From assembly GCF_002287375.1 (NCBI RefSeq), contig NZ_NPOA01000009.1, forward strand, positions 1 to 64,000: a DNA stretch of 64,000 nt, given 5' to 3'. Positions 8,886 through 18,125 of the stretch are shown piece after piece (position 1 is the stretch's first letter; each line of letters opens with the position of its first letter). The notes under the pieces were generated by a model. It saw only the letters and a list, made by a program, of their open reading frames with translations, searched no databases and was not told the origin of the DNA. A program made the position numbers and the translations under genes. This DNA is from Virgibacillus profundi (GTDB taxonomy: Bacteria; Bacillota; Bacilli; Bacillales; Amphibacillaceae).

Positions 8886-10184
8886 GTGGATATTATACTT
8901 GCAACAACAATTTTTATTATAAGCTATATTTTTATCATGACAGATAAAATAAACCGTGCAGTAGTTGCACTTTCGGGTGGAGTTTTATTATTGCTCACAG
9001 GGATTTATTCCACACGGGATGTTTTTATGAACTATATTGATTGGAATACAATTGCACTATTGTTTTCCATGATGATACTTATATCAATAACAGAGAAGAC
9101 AGGGCTTTTTACTTTTATAGCTATTCGATTTGCTCAGAGTGTTCGTGGTGCACCAATTCCTTTGCTAATAGGAACGAGCATCTTGACTGCAATTGGTTCA
9201 GCTTTGCTTGATAATGTCACGACAGTACTTATATTTGTTCCAATCATTTTAAATATAACAAAGCTTTTAAAGCTGCCTGCTTTTCCATATTTATTAGCTA
9301 TTATATTTAGTTCCAATATTGGAGGGGCAGCTACCTTAATTGGAGATCCCCCAAATATAATGATTGGTCAAGCAGTTGAGCATTTAACATTTCTATCTTT
9401 TATTATTCATCTCGCACCTTTGGCATTAATCATATTTTTTGTAATGTTAGCGGTCATCCTGTTAATTTTTCGTCGCCAATTGACAGGTATTAAAACAGAT
9501 AAAGAAGAATTGCTTAAGATTGATGCAGCCTCCCATTTGAAAAAAACGCCAATGCTTTATAAATCCATAACGGTATTATTAATGACAATAACAGGATTTC
9601 TCATGCATGCATTTGTACATATGGAATTAACAGTGATCGCATTATCCGGTGCTATCCTGCTTTTATTGTTAACCGATAAGGAGTTAGCAACAGAGCGGGT
9701 TTTCGAAAAAGTGGAGTGGGTAACCTTATTTTTCTTTATTGGACTGTTTACATTAGTAGGGGGACTTCAGGAAGTTGGAATTATTGATGAAATGGCAAGA
9801 GCAATTGTTGTGACTACGGATGGTGATTACTTACAAACTACGCTATTAATTTTGTGGGTATCCGGAATTTTTTCAGGGATTGTTGATAACATTCCTTTTG
9901 TTGCTGCGATGATTCCGGTGGTTCAGGAATTTGAAAGCTATGGCATGGTATATTTAGATCCAATTTGGTGGTCATTGGCCTTAGGTGCATGTTTAGGAGG
10001 TAATGCAACGCTGATAGGCTCATCAGCTAATGTTGTCGTAGCGGGTCTTGCAGAAGGAGCTAAGGAGAAAATTTCGTTTATTCGTTTTATGCTTTATGGT
10101 ATTCCAATTGTATTATTATCCCTTATAATTTCTACGATCTATATATATTTCCGTTATTTATTGCCATATACCGGACAAGTATAA
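8886..10184 (+). CDS. ArsB/NhaD-type (IT superfamily) permease
   Basis: This 432-aa integral membrane protein has about 11-12 hydrophobic segments in two repeated halves. Each half holds the ion-transporter signature: SSNIGGAATLIGDPPN (about 150) and GACLGGNATLIGSSAN (about 370). These place it with ArsB, NhaD and the SLC13-like anion permeases. Substrate cannot be read from sequence; arsenite, Na+/H+ exchange or dicarboxylates are all possible. No arsR or arsC neighbour supports arsenite. Start GTG 8886. It has no counterpart in the B. subtilis gene order here and is flanked by repeats on its right. Confidence 0.8.
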   Translation: MDIILATTIFIISYIFIMTDKINRAVVALSGGVLLLLTGIYSTRDVFMNYIDWNTIALLFSMMILISITEKTGLFTFIAIRFAQSVRGAPIPLLIGTSILTAIGSALLDNVTTVLIFVPIILNITKLLKLPAFPYLLAIIFSSNIGGAATLIGDPPNIMIGQAVEHLTFLSFIIHLAPLALIIFFVMLAVILLIFRRQLTGIKTDKEELLKIDAASHLKKTPMLYKSITVLLMTITGFLMHAFVHMELTVIALSGAILLLLLTDKELATERVFEKVEWVTLFFFIGLFTLVGGLQEVGIIDEMARAIVVTTDGDYLQTTLLILWVSGIFSGIVDNIPFVAAMIPVVQEFESYGMVYLDPIWWSLALGACLGGNATLIGSSANVVVAGLAEGAKEKISFIRFMLYGIPIVLLSLIISTIYIYFRYLLPYTGQV

Positions 10185-10235
10185 AAAAAGTGCTTTAGAA
10201 GTGATTGATTCTGCAAGGCTGTTTTCGCACAGATT

Positions 10236-10294
10236 GGGACTGCACACTGCTCTTCCCACTGAAGTAATTTGGAACTGCGATTACTCGCCCCACC
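10236..10294 (+). repeat. Two degenerate copies of the GGGRC mini-hairpin
   Basis: GGGAC (10236-10240) faces TTCCC (10253-10257) across a loop, and 10271-10294 reads GGAACTGCGATTACTC then GCCCCACC. Both match the mini-hairpin family described at 40968 and 60302, but their stems are imperfect, suggesting decay. Confidence 0.5.
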
Positions 10295-10332
10295 AAAAGA
10301 CTTGTTGCTATCTGCTCCGTACTAGATGTAAA

Positions 10333-10700
10333 GTGCGACATAACTTTAGTGTGATTTCCTCTCACCCTTTAGAAGATGAGTGTTAATTCAGCGCTACGGA
10401 AATACACTACGCTTTCCGTGGGCGGCTGGTGAGCCTCCTCGTGCTACGCACTCGGGGGTCTCACCTATGCCTTTCCTCCCACAGGAGTCTCCGTGTATTT
10501 CCTTCGCTGGTGTGTGCATTGTATCTCTTATGCTTTATTCGAGCATAGCCATATACTTTTAAGATGGTTGATTGGAGTGTAGGGCAGTCGACTCCTGCGG
10601 GAAAAGCACGAGTCTGAAGACCCCGCAGCGGAGGTCTTCCGCGAGGAGGCTGAAGCCGTGCCCGCGGAAAGCGACTGCCCGGAGCGGAAATCAACTTAGC
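10333..10700 (-). repeat. Compound GC-rich intergenic repeat, copy 1 (inverted)
   Basis: Two units lie in inverse order relative to copies 2 and 3. Unit B' (10333-10514) is nearly the reverse complement of 29566-29752, including the stretches CACCCTTTAGAAGATGAGTG and CTCGTGCTACGCACTCGGGG. Unit A' (10566-10700) carries GACTCCTGCGGGAA, GAAGACCCCGCAG and CCGCGGAAAGC. Each unit is full of short inverted repeats and far richer in G+C than its surroundings. Three ORFs in the area are frames through the repeat. No transposase is present. Related repeats are, from memory, widespread in Bacillaceae intergenic regions. Confidence 0.8.
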
Positions 10701-10705
10701 GGTTA

Positions 10706-10731
10706 CTTCGCAGTATATGGAAACTGCGAAG
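10706..10731 (+). repeat. Perfect 9-bp stem-loop
   Basis: CTTCGCAGT (10706-10714) pairs exactly with ACTGCGAAG (10723-10731). The sequence AACTTCGCAGT recurs at about 40811 beside compound repeat copy 3, so it appears to belong to the repeat family's flank. Confidence 0.5.
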
Positions 10732-10757
10732 GTTTAAAAGCAACAAATGGTTTCGAT

Positions 10758-10779
10758 GGGGCGAGCAGTGCGTAGCCCC
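10758..10779 (-). repeat. GGGRC mini-hairpin (inverted copy)
   Basis: GGGGC (10758-10762) pairs with GCCCC (10775-10779) across a 12-nt loop. Read on the minus strand the loop is TACGCACTGCTC, related to the loops of the copies at 40968 and 60302, and the flank CCACCAAAA recurs nearby. Confidence 0.55.
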
Positions 10780-10884
10780 AGTATTTTGGTGGGGAGAACG
10801 AAATGCAGTCGCATAGTTTAGAAAAGATCCTTCTGCGATTAAATTATACACAAATCCTAAATTTTATAGTAAGCTAAACAATGA

Positions 10885-10915
10885 AAAAGGCTATCAATAC
10901 TGATAGCCTTTTTTT
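10885..10915. terminator. Terminator of spoVB (bidirectional)
   Basis: AAAGGCTATCA pairs with TGATAGCCTTT around a 3-5 nt loop, with A- and T-runs on the two sides. It overlaps the spoVB stop codon. Confidence 0.85.
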
Positions 10916-12464
10916 AAAGCCATTTTTGAATAACTGGAATTTGTTTTAATTCCTCTTTGGTTATAAACTTTAGTAAGAAAAGCAATAGACCATAGATAAT
11001 TGTTAAAATAACTAATAGAAATAGAAAAAGGAAAATATTTTGATTCATCGTTTCATAAATGTTTTTCAGAAAACTCCCGGCACCCCAGGTAAGGATAAGG
11101 AGAGCAATCATTTTACTTAAATCCTTGATGGGAATCCAAAATCGAATTGCTTTTCTAAGTGTTGCCAGATGTAGTAAAGTAACCAAGACAACGCCAACGG
11201 ACATAGCAATTGCTACACCCATAATTCCAAAATTGGGATTTGAAGCCAATAGGATAAGGACGGTAAATTTAAATGCTGCACCAATTAAACTATTCCACAT
11301 GGCAGGCTTGGCCAAATCAAGTGCTTGTAAAGTTGCTTGTAATGGAGCCTGAATATACAGTAGAATAAAAAAGGGTGCCATTAGAATTAAAAATTTGCTC
11401 GCACCTGCTGTACCATACATATAAGATAAAATCGGTACTGAAAAGAGAGTCAATACAATTGTTGCGATTGCTCCCGATGCAAAGGAAATACGAATGGACT
11501 GATGAATGCGATAATGAATTAATTTTTTATTTAGATTAGCCTCTGCCTCTGATATGGAAGGAACTAATGCGATGGACAGTGACTGGGTAATGAATGTAGG
11601 TAAAAATAATAGTGGCATTACAAATCCGGTTAATTCTCCGTACTGCTTTGTTGCCAGCTGACTTGAGATACCGGCAATTGCCAGGCTGTTTGCTACCAAT
11701 ATCGGTTCGAGGAAATATGAAAAGGAACCAATCATCTTACTTCCTGTACTGGGAATGGCAATCGAAAATAATTCTTTTAGTGTATCTTTACTGGATTTTA
11801 AATAGGTGAAAAATCTGGTGCGTATTTTTACCTTTTTCTTTCGCTTAAACATGTGAATCATATATAATAATGATACAAATTCACCGAGAATAACACTAAA
11901 CATCGCACCGGCTGCTGCAAATTCAACACCATATGGAAGCAGTAGTTTAACAAACAGTGCCACACAGGTAATCCGAACGATTTGTTCAATTACCTGAGAA
12001 TAGCTTTGCGGCTTCATATTTTGTTTTCCTTGAAAATAGCCCCTAAGGACAGATGAAATTGCAACAATGGGAACAATAGGGCTTATTGCGAGTAATGGGT
12101 AGATCGTACGGTCATCTGTCAGTAATGTAGTAGCTATAAAAGGAGCTGCACTAATCATCCCAATTGTAAAAACAATGCTGGAGATAGCAGTAACAATTAA
12201 TGACACGATAAGAATTTGCTTGATTTTTTGCTGATCATTCCTTGCTTCAGCCTCAGCAACTCGTTTGGATATGGCAACAGGCAGGCCAAGCTGGGTCATT
12301 GTAATAACAAGGAAAAGGGTAGGAAGGGCCATCATGTAAAGCCCAATACCATCTTCACCCATCATTCTTGCTACAACCAAGCGATTGATAAAGCCAAGAA
12401 ATCTTGTAATCATCCCTGCCAGAATTAAAATTAACGTCCCTTGTAAAAATGTTTGTTTGGACAT
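10914..12464 (-). CDS. spoVB: Stage V sporulation protein B (MurJ-like flippase family)
   Basis: SpoVB is a polytopic protein of the MVF/MATE-like polysaccharide transporter family needed for spore cortex synthesis, probably flipping lipid-linked peptidoglycan precursor in the sporulating cell. The 516-aa product has about 14 hydrophobic segments, begins TFLQGTLILILAGMITRFLG, and carries the family segments MMGEDGIGLYMMALPT and GLPVAISKRVAEAEAR. Length agrees with B. subtilis SpoVB. ATG 12464 follows AGGTAGG. It is divergent from comN, as in B. subtilis. Confidence 0.93.
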   Translation of the reverse strand: MSKQTFLQGTLILILAGMITRFLGFINRLVVARMMGEDGIGLYMMALPTLFLVITMTQLGLPVAISKRVAEAEARNDQQKIKQILIVSLIVTAISSIVFTIGMISAAPFIATTLLTDDRTIYPLLAISPIVPIVAISSVLRGYFQGKQNMKPQSYSQVIEQIVRITCVALFVKLLLPYGVEFAAAGAMFSVILGEFVSLLYMIHMFKRKKKVKIRTRFFTYLKSSKDTLKELFSIAIPSTGSKMIGSFSYFLEPILVANSLAIAGISSQLATKQYGELTGFVMPLLFLPTFITQSLSIALVPSISEAEANLNKKLIHYRIHQSIRISFASGAIATIVLTLFSVPILSYMYGTAGASKFLILMAPFFILLYIQAPLQATLQALDLAKPAMWNSLIGAAFKFTVLILLASNPNFGIMGVAIAMSVGVVLVTLLHLATLRKAIRFWIPIKDLSKMIALLILTWGAGSFLKNIYETMNQNIFLFLFLLVILTIIYGLLLFLLKFITKEELKQIPVIQKWL

Positions 12465-12578
12465 TATCGTAAACCTACCTTCTCAAAAAATAAAATTTCA
12501 TATACAATGATATATATGCTTAAGAGTGGTCCAAGCATGACAAACGATATTTTATACTCCGGAATAGGAGGAGGAACC

Positions 12579-12878
12579 GTGGAAACAGTACATACAGTAA
12601 GTGAATGGAAAGAAATGATTAAACCAGCTTTGGATAGTAAAGTAGAAGAATTTCAACTCATGGGATATTCGCAGGCGACAGTGGATGATATTTGGAATTG
12701 TCTCACGCAAAAAGTATGGAAAGGTGATCCGGATAAACGTTTATATGAAGTGGTACAAGATGTCTTCCATCTTGGATCAACTATTTATATGAGCTATTTA
12801 ACTGTAAAAGCATATCAAAGTGATGACTTAATGGCTTCGATTGCTGCATTAACAGGTGGTAATAGAGAAGAAGCTTAG
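12579..12878 (+). CDS. comN: Post-transcriptional regulator ComN
   Basis: In B. subtilis ComN controls comE operon mRNA and localises to division sites and poles. The 99-aa protein reads VETVHTVSEWKEMIKPALDSK, then GYSQATVDDIWNCL and LYEVVQDVFHL..YMSYLTVKAYQ, matching that small family. An open frame extends 42 codons upstream, but the GTG at 12579 is preceded by AGGAGGAGG (12566-12574) and gives the normal length. It sits between spoVB and secDF, the conserved yrzD position. Confidence 0.88.
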   Translation: METVHTVSEWKEMIKPALDSKVEEFQLMGYSQATVDDIWNCLTQKVWKGDPDKRLYEVVQDVFHLGSTIYMSYLTVKAYQSDDLMASIAALTGGNREEA

Positions 12879-12930
12879 GTGTAGTACATAATGTAGTACC
12901 CCGGATAGTTAAAAGGGAGGACGTTTGAAA

Positions 12931-15186
12931 ATGAAAAACAGGGGCAAGATTGTTGCCTTTTTTCTGATCGTAATCTTATTTGCTACAACGATTGGAACAA
13001 CGGTTACAGGAATTACAAAAGATATAAAATTAGGGTTGGATCTGCAGGGTGGATTTGAAGTCCTATATGAAGTTGAACCTGTTGATGAAAATCAGGAAGT
13101 TACCAGGAGCCTGTTGGAAGGTACGGTACAGACACTTAATGATCGTGTGAATCGACTTGGTATTAGCGAGGCGGTTATCAATATTGAAGGAGAAGACAGA
13201 ATACGTGTCCAGCTGGCAGGAGTTGATAACCAGGCAGAAGCACGTGAAATGCTTGCGACTTCAGCAAGATTGTCTTTCCGTGATGTAAATGATAATGAAT
13301 TATTAGATGGTTCAGACGTAAAAGAAGGTAGTGCAAAACAGGACTTTGATCCAAATACGAATGCCCCGATTGTTACCTTGCAATTAAAGGATGCTTCTAG
13401 ATTTAATGAGGTAACAACACAGATAAGTCAAATGGGTTCACCTGATAATCTTTTAGTTATTTGGATGGATTATCAAGAAGGGGATTCATTTGAAGCAGAA
13501 TCAGTGAAAGAAGATCCAAAATATATCTCTGCACCAAGAGTTAAGGATCCGTTAAATACTTCAGATGTAATGATTAGCGGTAATTTTACAGTAGAATCGG
13601 CACAGCAATTAGCAGATATTATCAATTCCGGTTCATTACCGGTAAATATGGAAGAAATATATTCCACCTCGGTTGGAGCTCAATTTGGGGAGCAGGCACT
13701 AAATAAAACGGTCTTTGCAGCTTTTGTTGGAATTGGCTTAATCTTTTTATTCATGCTTGCATTTTACCGTTTTCCTGGAATGATAGCAGCTGTTAATTTA
13801 AGTATTTATATTTATTTAATTTTGCTGGTATTTGAACTATTAAATGGTGTTTTAACATTACCAGGTATAGCAGCATTAATTCTTGGTGTTGGTATGGCTG
13901 TGGATGCAAACATAATTACTTTTGAGAGAATAAAAGAGGAACTGCGAGCCGGTAAATCAGTAATAGCTGCTTTCAAGGCAGGGTCGAAAAACTCGCTTAC
14001 GACTATCATAGATGCTAATATCACAACATTACTAGCTGCGTCTGTTCTCTTTATATTTGGGACAAGCTCAGTAAAAGGGTTTGCGACAATGCTGATAATC
14101 AGTATCCTGGTGAGTTTTCTAACAGCAGTTTTTGGTACCAGGTTACTTCTGGGACTATGGGTGAAAAGCCGGGTTCTAAACAATCGAAAAAGCTGGTTCG
14201 GGGTTAAGAAAGACGAGATTAAAGATATTGCTGCAAAAGAAGAAGAACCGAAATTATTTAATCGTCATATTAGCTTTGTTCAACATCGCAAAAAGTATTT
14301 TATCTTTACGATTTTAATGATATTAGTAGGTACAGCTTCCCTATTGATATTTAAATTAAATCCAGGAATTGATTTTACGAATGGTTCACGAATTGAAATT
14401 GTCAGTGAAAGCAGTCTGACTGAAGAAGAAATTAATGAGGGACTGGATGAACTTGGATTGGAAGCTAAATCAATTGTTCTATCAGGTACAGATAATGAAA
14501 TAGCCGTTACAAGATATGACACGGAATTATCTGAAGATAGAGTAGCGGAAGTACAAGCATTCTTCAATGAAAAATATGGGATTCAGCCAAGCGTCAGTGT
14601 TGTTTCGCCAATTGTTGGTCAGGAACTGGTAAAAAATGCAATCTATGCAGTTTCTATTGCTGCCATTGGAATGATTATTTATGTAACATTGCGATTTGAG
14701 TTTTTCTTTGGTGTAACAGCAATAATTGCATTACTGCATGATGCATTCATCTTGTTAGCTGTATTTAGTATTACCAGGATGGAATTTGATATAAATATAG
14801 TTGCTGCTATATTAACAATAATCGGTTATTCGATAAATAATACGATTGTAGTGTTTGATCGAATCAGGGAAGATATAGGTAAGCGAAAGAAACGGGTGAA
14901 ATCATTTACAGAGCTTGCAAAAATTGTTAACGGCTCCTTAGTAAGAACGTTCACTCGAAGTATGAATACAACCATATCAACTATGATTGCAGTACTGGCA
15001 TTTCTGTTTTTAGGTGCTCAGTCTATTGGTGGGTTCGCTATTGCATTAGCAATTGGGTTAATTGCTGGTACGTATTCTTCATTGTTACTTGCCAGTCAGT
15101 TGTGGATGGTATGGCGCGGGAGAATGATCAAGAAAAAACCTGTGGACTTTACAAAGAAAAAACGAGTGGAAGGCCCACAAGTATAA
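12931..15186 (+). CDS. secDF: Fused protein-export membrane protein SecDF
   Basis: SecDF uses the proton gradient to help SecYEG and SecA complete protein export. The 751-aa protein joins SecD and SecF: a first half with LGLDLQGGFEVLYEV, a large extracellular domain and six helices (GVGMAVDANIITFERIKEE), then a second half with LNPGIDFTNGSRIEI and IIGYSINNTIVVFDRIRED. Both halves have the D1/D4-type motifs. The fusion is usual in Bacillus. I chose ATG 12931 (10 bases after GGGAGG) over TTG 12925 (4 bases). Confidence 0.96.
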   Translation: MKNRGKIVAFFLIVILFATTIGTTVTGITKDIKLGLDLQGGFEVLYEVEPVDENQEVTRSLLEGTVQTLNDRVNRLGISEAVINIEGEDRIRVQLAGVDNQAEAREMLATSARLSFRDVNDNELLDGSDVKEGSAKQDFDPNTNAPIVTLQLKDASRFNEVTTQISQMGSPDNLLVIWMDYQEGDSFEAESVKEDPKYISAPRVKDPLNTSDVMISGNFTVESAQQLADIINSGSLPVNMEEIYSTSVGAQFGEQALNKTVFAAFVGIGLIFLFMLAFYRFPGMIAAVNLSIYIYLILLVFELLNGVLTLPGIAALILGVGMAVDANIITFERIKEELRAGKSVIAAFKAGSKNSLTTIIDANITTLLAASVLFIFGTSSVKGFATMLIISILVSFLTAVFGTRLLLGLWVKSRVLNNRKSWFGVKKDEIKDIAAKEEEPKLFNRHISFVQHRKKYFIFTILMILVGTASLLIFKLNPGIDFTNGSRIEIVSESSLTEEEINEGLDELGLEAKSIVLSGTDNEIAVTRYDTELSEDRVAEVQAFFNEKYGIQPSVSVVSPIVGQELVKNAIYAVSIAAIGMIIYVTLRFEFFFGVTAIIALLHDAFILLAVFSITRMEFDINIVAAILTIIGYSINNTIVVFDRIREDIGKRKKRVKSFTELAKIVNGSLVRTFTRSMNTTISTMIAVLAFLFLGAQSIGGFAIALAIGLIAGTYSSLLLASQLWMVWRGRMIKKKPVDFTKKKRVEGPQV

Positions 15187-15203
15187 TAATTAATTATTTT
15201 ATG

Positions 15204-15237
15204 AACCCTTGTTGCTTATTGGTAACAAGGGTTTGTG
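15204..15237 (+). terminator. Stem-loop terminator after secDF
   Basis: AACCCTTGTT (15204-15213) pairs with AACAAGGGTT (15224-15233). The T-run is short (GTTTGTG), so efficiency is uncertain. Confidence 0.6.
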
Positions 15238-15321
15238 CTTAAATAAATTGAAAAAAGGGTAGTTTAATTATTAGAAGCATACACATACTGCCAGGAAATT
15301 TTAATCTGAGGAGGAACTTTA

Positions 15322-15657
15322 ATGAAAGGTCAAACATATGTAATTTCGGCCATAATATTTATTATTATTGTTGCAGTATTTGCCGTAACAAATGTGGAAA
15401 CGGTAGAAGTGAATTATTTATTCTGGAGCGGGGAGTCACCACTAATATTAATTATTCTGTTTTCTGTATTAATGGGAGGAATTATTACAGCTGCTGTTGG
15501 TGCGGTCAAAATGTTCCGTCTCCAAAAGGAAATGAAAAAACTTAAAGCTGACAATAATGAAATGAGTAAAACACTCAAAAAAAATGGGCTTATTTTAAAT
15601 AAACATTCAGATGAGACTAAAAAGAAATCAGATAAAAATAATCATACAAATAAATAA
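15322..15657 (+). CDS. LapA domain (DUF1049) membrane protein (YrvD-like)
   Basis: The 111-aa protein has two membrane helices (about residues 5-22 and 39-61) joined by the typical LapA loop VTNVETVEVNYLFWSGESPL, then a Lys-rich coiled cytosolic tail. In other bacteria LapA-domain proteins help assemble the envelope; the Bacillus role is not defined. The gene sits between secDF and recJ, as yrvD does in B. subtilis. RBS GAGGAGG. Confidence 0.85.
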   Translation: MKGQTYVISAIIFIIIVAVFAVTNVETVEVNYLFWSGESPLILIILFSVLMGGIITAAVGAVKMFRLQKEMKKLKADNNEMSKTLKKNGLILNKHSDETKKKSDKNNHTNK

Positions 15658-15673
15658 AATAATATTATTCTAA

Positions 15674-15702
15674 TTGCTACCCTTGACTCTCTTTAGTATA
15701 AT
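15674..15702 (+). promoter_or_regulatory. Likely sigma-A promoter of recJ
   Basis: TTGCTA (15674-15679), a 17-bp spacer, then a perfect TATAAT (15697-15702), 21 bases before the recJ ATG. Confidence 0.55.
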
Positions 15703-15723
15703 TGATTAGTCAGGGGTGAAATT

Positions 15724-18030
15724 ATGTTAGAGAGTAAGGCAAATTGGAAATATACGAAGCAACAGGATAATACAGTACAATGGATGGATGATTCAATTGA
15801 TTTGTCCCCTGTTATAAAAGAGCTTTTGCTTCAAAGAGGAATTACAACAGAAGGTGCGGTTTCTGAATTTCTGGCACCTGATATAAATAAACTTCATAAC
15901 CCTAAAGAACTTGACTCTATTGATATAGCTACAGAACGTGTACATAAGGCAATTGAGAAACAGGAGAAAATTCTTATCTATGGGGACTATGATGCGGATG
16001 GTGTCAGTTCTACAACAGTTATGCTCAAGACAATATTAGAGCTTGGCGCCGATTGTGATTTTTATATACCAAACCGATTTACAGAAGGCTATGGTCCTAA
16101 TGAAGAAGCATTCAGACAAGCCTTTGAAAATGGATTTCGGTTAATTATAACAGTAGATACCGGGATTGCTTCAGTTCATGAGGCTGAAGTGGCAAAACAA
16201 CTTGGCATTGATTTAATTATTACTGACCATCATGAACCACAGGAAAGCTTACCTGATGCATATGCAATCCTTCATCCAAAGTGTTCTGTGAATTATCCAT
16301 TCCGGGAGCTTGCAGGAGTGGGTGTTGCATTCAAGTTTGCAGAGAGTCTATTAGGTTATTTTCCGAAGCATCTGCTGGAGTTTGCAGCTATTGGTACAAT
16401 TGCTGACTTGGTGCCACTGGTAAATGAGAATAGAATATTAGCATTCTATGGATTGCATGCACTTAGTATTTCAAATAACCAAGGAATTAAAGCATTAAAA
16501 CGTATATGTAAAATTGAAGGAAATGTAACAGAAGAAGATGTTGGATTTTTAATTGGACCCAGAATTAATGCAGTTGGCAGACTGCAGAATGCGGAGTTAG
16601 CTGTTGAGCTTTTAATGACTGATGATGAGATGGAGGCAGCTGAAATAGCTGATGAAATCAACCGTTTAAATGAGGAAAGAAAACAAATCGTTAGTGGCAT
16701 TGTTAAAGAAGCAGAGAAGATGGTTCAGACCGGGGAAAAAAGCGGTGTAATTATCGTTGCAAAAGAAGGCTGGAACGAAGGTGTACTGGGAATTGTAGCG
16801 TCCAGGCTTGTCCGTAAGTTTGATCGACCGGCAATTGTTTTAGCAGTTAAAAAGGAAACGTCTGAAGTTAAAGGATCTGCCAGAAGTATACCGGCTTTTG
16901 ACCTGTTTAATAATTGTATGAAGATCAGAAATCTGTTTACCCATTTTGGAGGACATTCTCAGGCTGCAGGTATGACTTTTCCATTGGAGAATGTGAATGT
17001 AATACAGGAAAAACTTAATGAAATTATTAACGAACAGTTAACGGAAGATGACTTTAAACAAGTGATCGAAATAAATGATTCTATTTCAGTTACCGATATT
17101 AATGAAAAGTTGGTAAATGACATTAATAAGCTGGCTCCATTTGGTATGAAAAATCCGAAGCCAATATTCCAAATAAAAGATATTCCGGCTAGTGCACGAC
17201 AAATTGGCAGTAATCAAAATCATCTCAAGCTTCAATTCAGACAAGACAATGTCAGCCTGGAAGGAATAGGTTTTGGTATGGGGGAGTTGTATACATATAT
17301 ATCTCCTGAAACACCTATTTCTGTGGCGGGTGAGCTTGGAATTAATGAATGGAACGGCAATAGAAAAGCACAAATTATTATGCAGGATATGAAGATAGAT
17401 GAATGGCAGTTATTTGACCACAGGGGTAAAAAAAATCTGGATATTTCACCATTTATTAATCCTGAAAAAAGAAATGTTGTATTAAGTAATGACGGGATTG
17501 AAATGACAGCAATAGCAGAACAAATTGTTTATAATACAGATAGAAGCACTTTAAGCGAAATTGACGTATTATACATTTTTGATTTACCAGCTGATCTTAC
17601 CCATTTAAAAGAAATTATTCAGGTGACAAAGCCGGTAAATATTTATGCATGCTACTATGTTGAAAACAGCCTTTATTTAACAGCCTTTCCTTCAAGAGAG
17701 GAATTTAAATGGTTTTATTCATTACTGCTGAAACAGCGGGTATTGGATTTGAAAACGGAAATGACCAATATCATGCAGGCCAGAGGATGGGATAAAGATA
17801 GAATTATCTTTATATCAAAGGTGTTTTTCGAATTAGGATTTGTTAAAATAGAAAATGGAGTAATTCATTTAGTTCCTAAACCCCTTAAAAAGGATTTACA
17901 GGAATCAAGTCTATATCAGGAGAGAATAATGAAAGCAGAAAATGAAAAAATACTATATTATTCGACCTATGCTGAATTAAAGAAATGGTTTACAAATCAG
18001 ATGAATTATTTGGCAGTTAAGCAAGTATAA
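15724..18030 (+). CDS. recJ: Single-stranded-DNA-specific exonuclease RecJ
   Basis: RecJ is a 5'-to-3' ssDNA exonuclease of recombination and mismatch repair. The 768-aa protein has the DHH core motifs YGDYDADGVSSTT (about 87), VDTGIAS and TDHHEPQ (about 160), the DHHA1 motif THFGGHSQAAG and the OB-fold that follows, then a Bacillus-type C-terminal extension. Length is close to B. subtilis RecJ. The ATG is 21 bases after the -10. It probably forms a unit with apt, though a hairpin repeat lies between them. Confidence 0.95.
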   Translation: MLESKANWKYTKQQDNTVQWMDDSIDLSPVIKELLLQRGITTEGAVSEFLAPDINKLHNPKELDSIDIATERVHKAIEKQEKILIYGDYDADGVSSTTVMLKTILELGADCDFYIPNRFTEGYGPNEEAFRQAFENGFRLIITVDTGIASVHEAEVAKQLGIDLIITDHHEPQESLPDAYAILHPKCSVNYPFRELAGVGVAFKFAESLLGYFPKHLLEFAAIGTIADLVPLVNENRILAFYGLHALSISNNQGIKALKRICKIEGNVTEEDVGFLIGPRINAVGRLQNAELAVELLMTDDEMEAAEIADEINRLNEERKQIVSGIVKEAEKMVQTGEKSGVIIVAKEGWNEGVLGIVASRLVRKFDRPAIVLAVKKETSEVKGSARSIPAFDLFNNCMKIRNLFTHFGGHSQAAGMTFPLENVNVIQEKLNEIINEQLTEDDFKQVIEINDSISVTDINEKLVNDINKLAPFGMKNPKPIFQIKDIPASARQIGSNQNHLKLQFRQDNVSLEGIGFGMGELYTYISPETPISVAGELGINEWNGNRKAQIIMQDMKIDEWQLFDHRGKKNLDISPFINPEKRNVVLSNDGIEMTAIAEQIVYNTDRSTLSEIDVLYIFDLPADLTHLKEIIQVTKPVNIYACYYVENSLYLTAFPSREEFKWFYSLLLKQRVLDLKTEMTNIMQARGWDKDRIIFISKVFFELGFVKIENGVIHLVPKPLKKDLQESSLYQERIMKAENEKILYYSTYAELKKWFTNQMNYLAVKQV

Positions 18031-18043
18031 AATACTTTCTTAC

Positions 18044-18103
18044 TGCATAAGTGCAACTAAGGCTGTCACCTAAGGTCTTGGTGACAACCAAGTTTTCTAA
18101 GAA
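18044..18103 (+). repeat. Hairpin repeat with two mutually exclusive stems, upstream of apt
   Basis: The element starts TGCATAAGTGCAACTAAGG and ends CCAAGTTTTCTAAG. GTCACC (18065-18070) can pair with GGTGAC (18080-18085), or CTTGG (18077-18081) with CCAAG (18088-18092); they share bases, so only one can form. It ends just before the apt ribosome binding site. Relatives lie at 60333-60455, and a degenerate one at about 2985-3025. Confidence 0.65.
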
Positions 18104-18125
18104 AGACCCAAGGAGGAGCTTACCT

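Noticed and set aside
10201-10775. Three or four short ORFs on both strands
   Set aside because: They are reading frames through the GC-rich compound repeat and mini-hairpins, have no ribosome binding sites in place and no protein-like pattern.
10185-10913. An insertion sequence
   Set aside because: There are many inverted repeats but no transposase frame or remnant on either strand.
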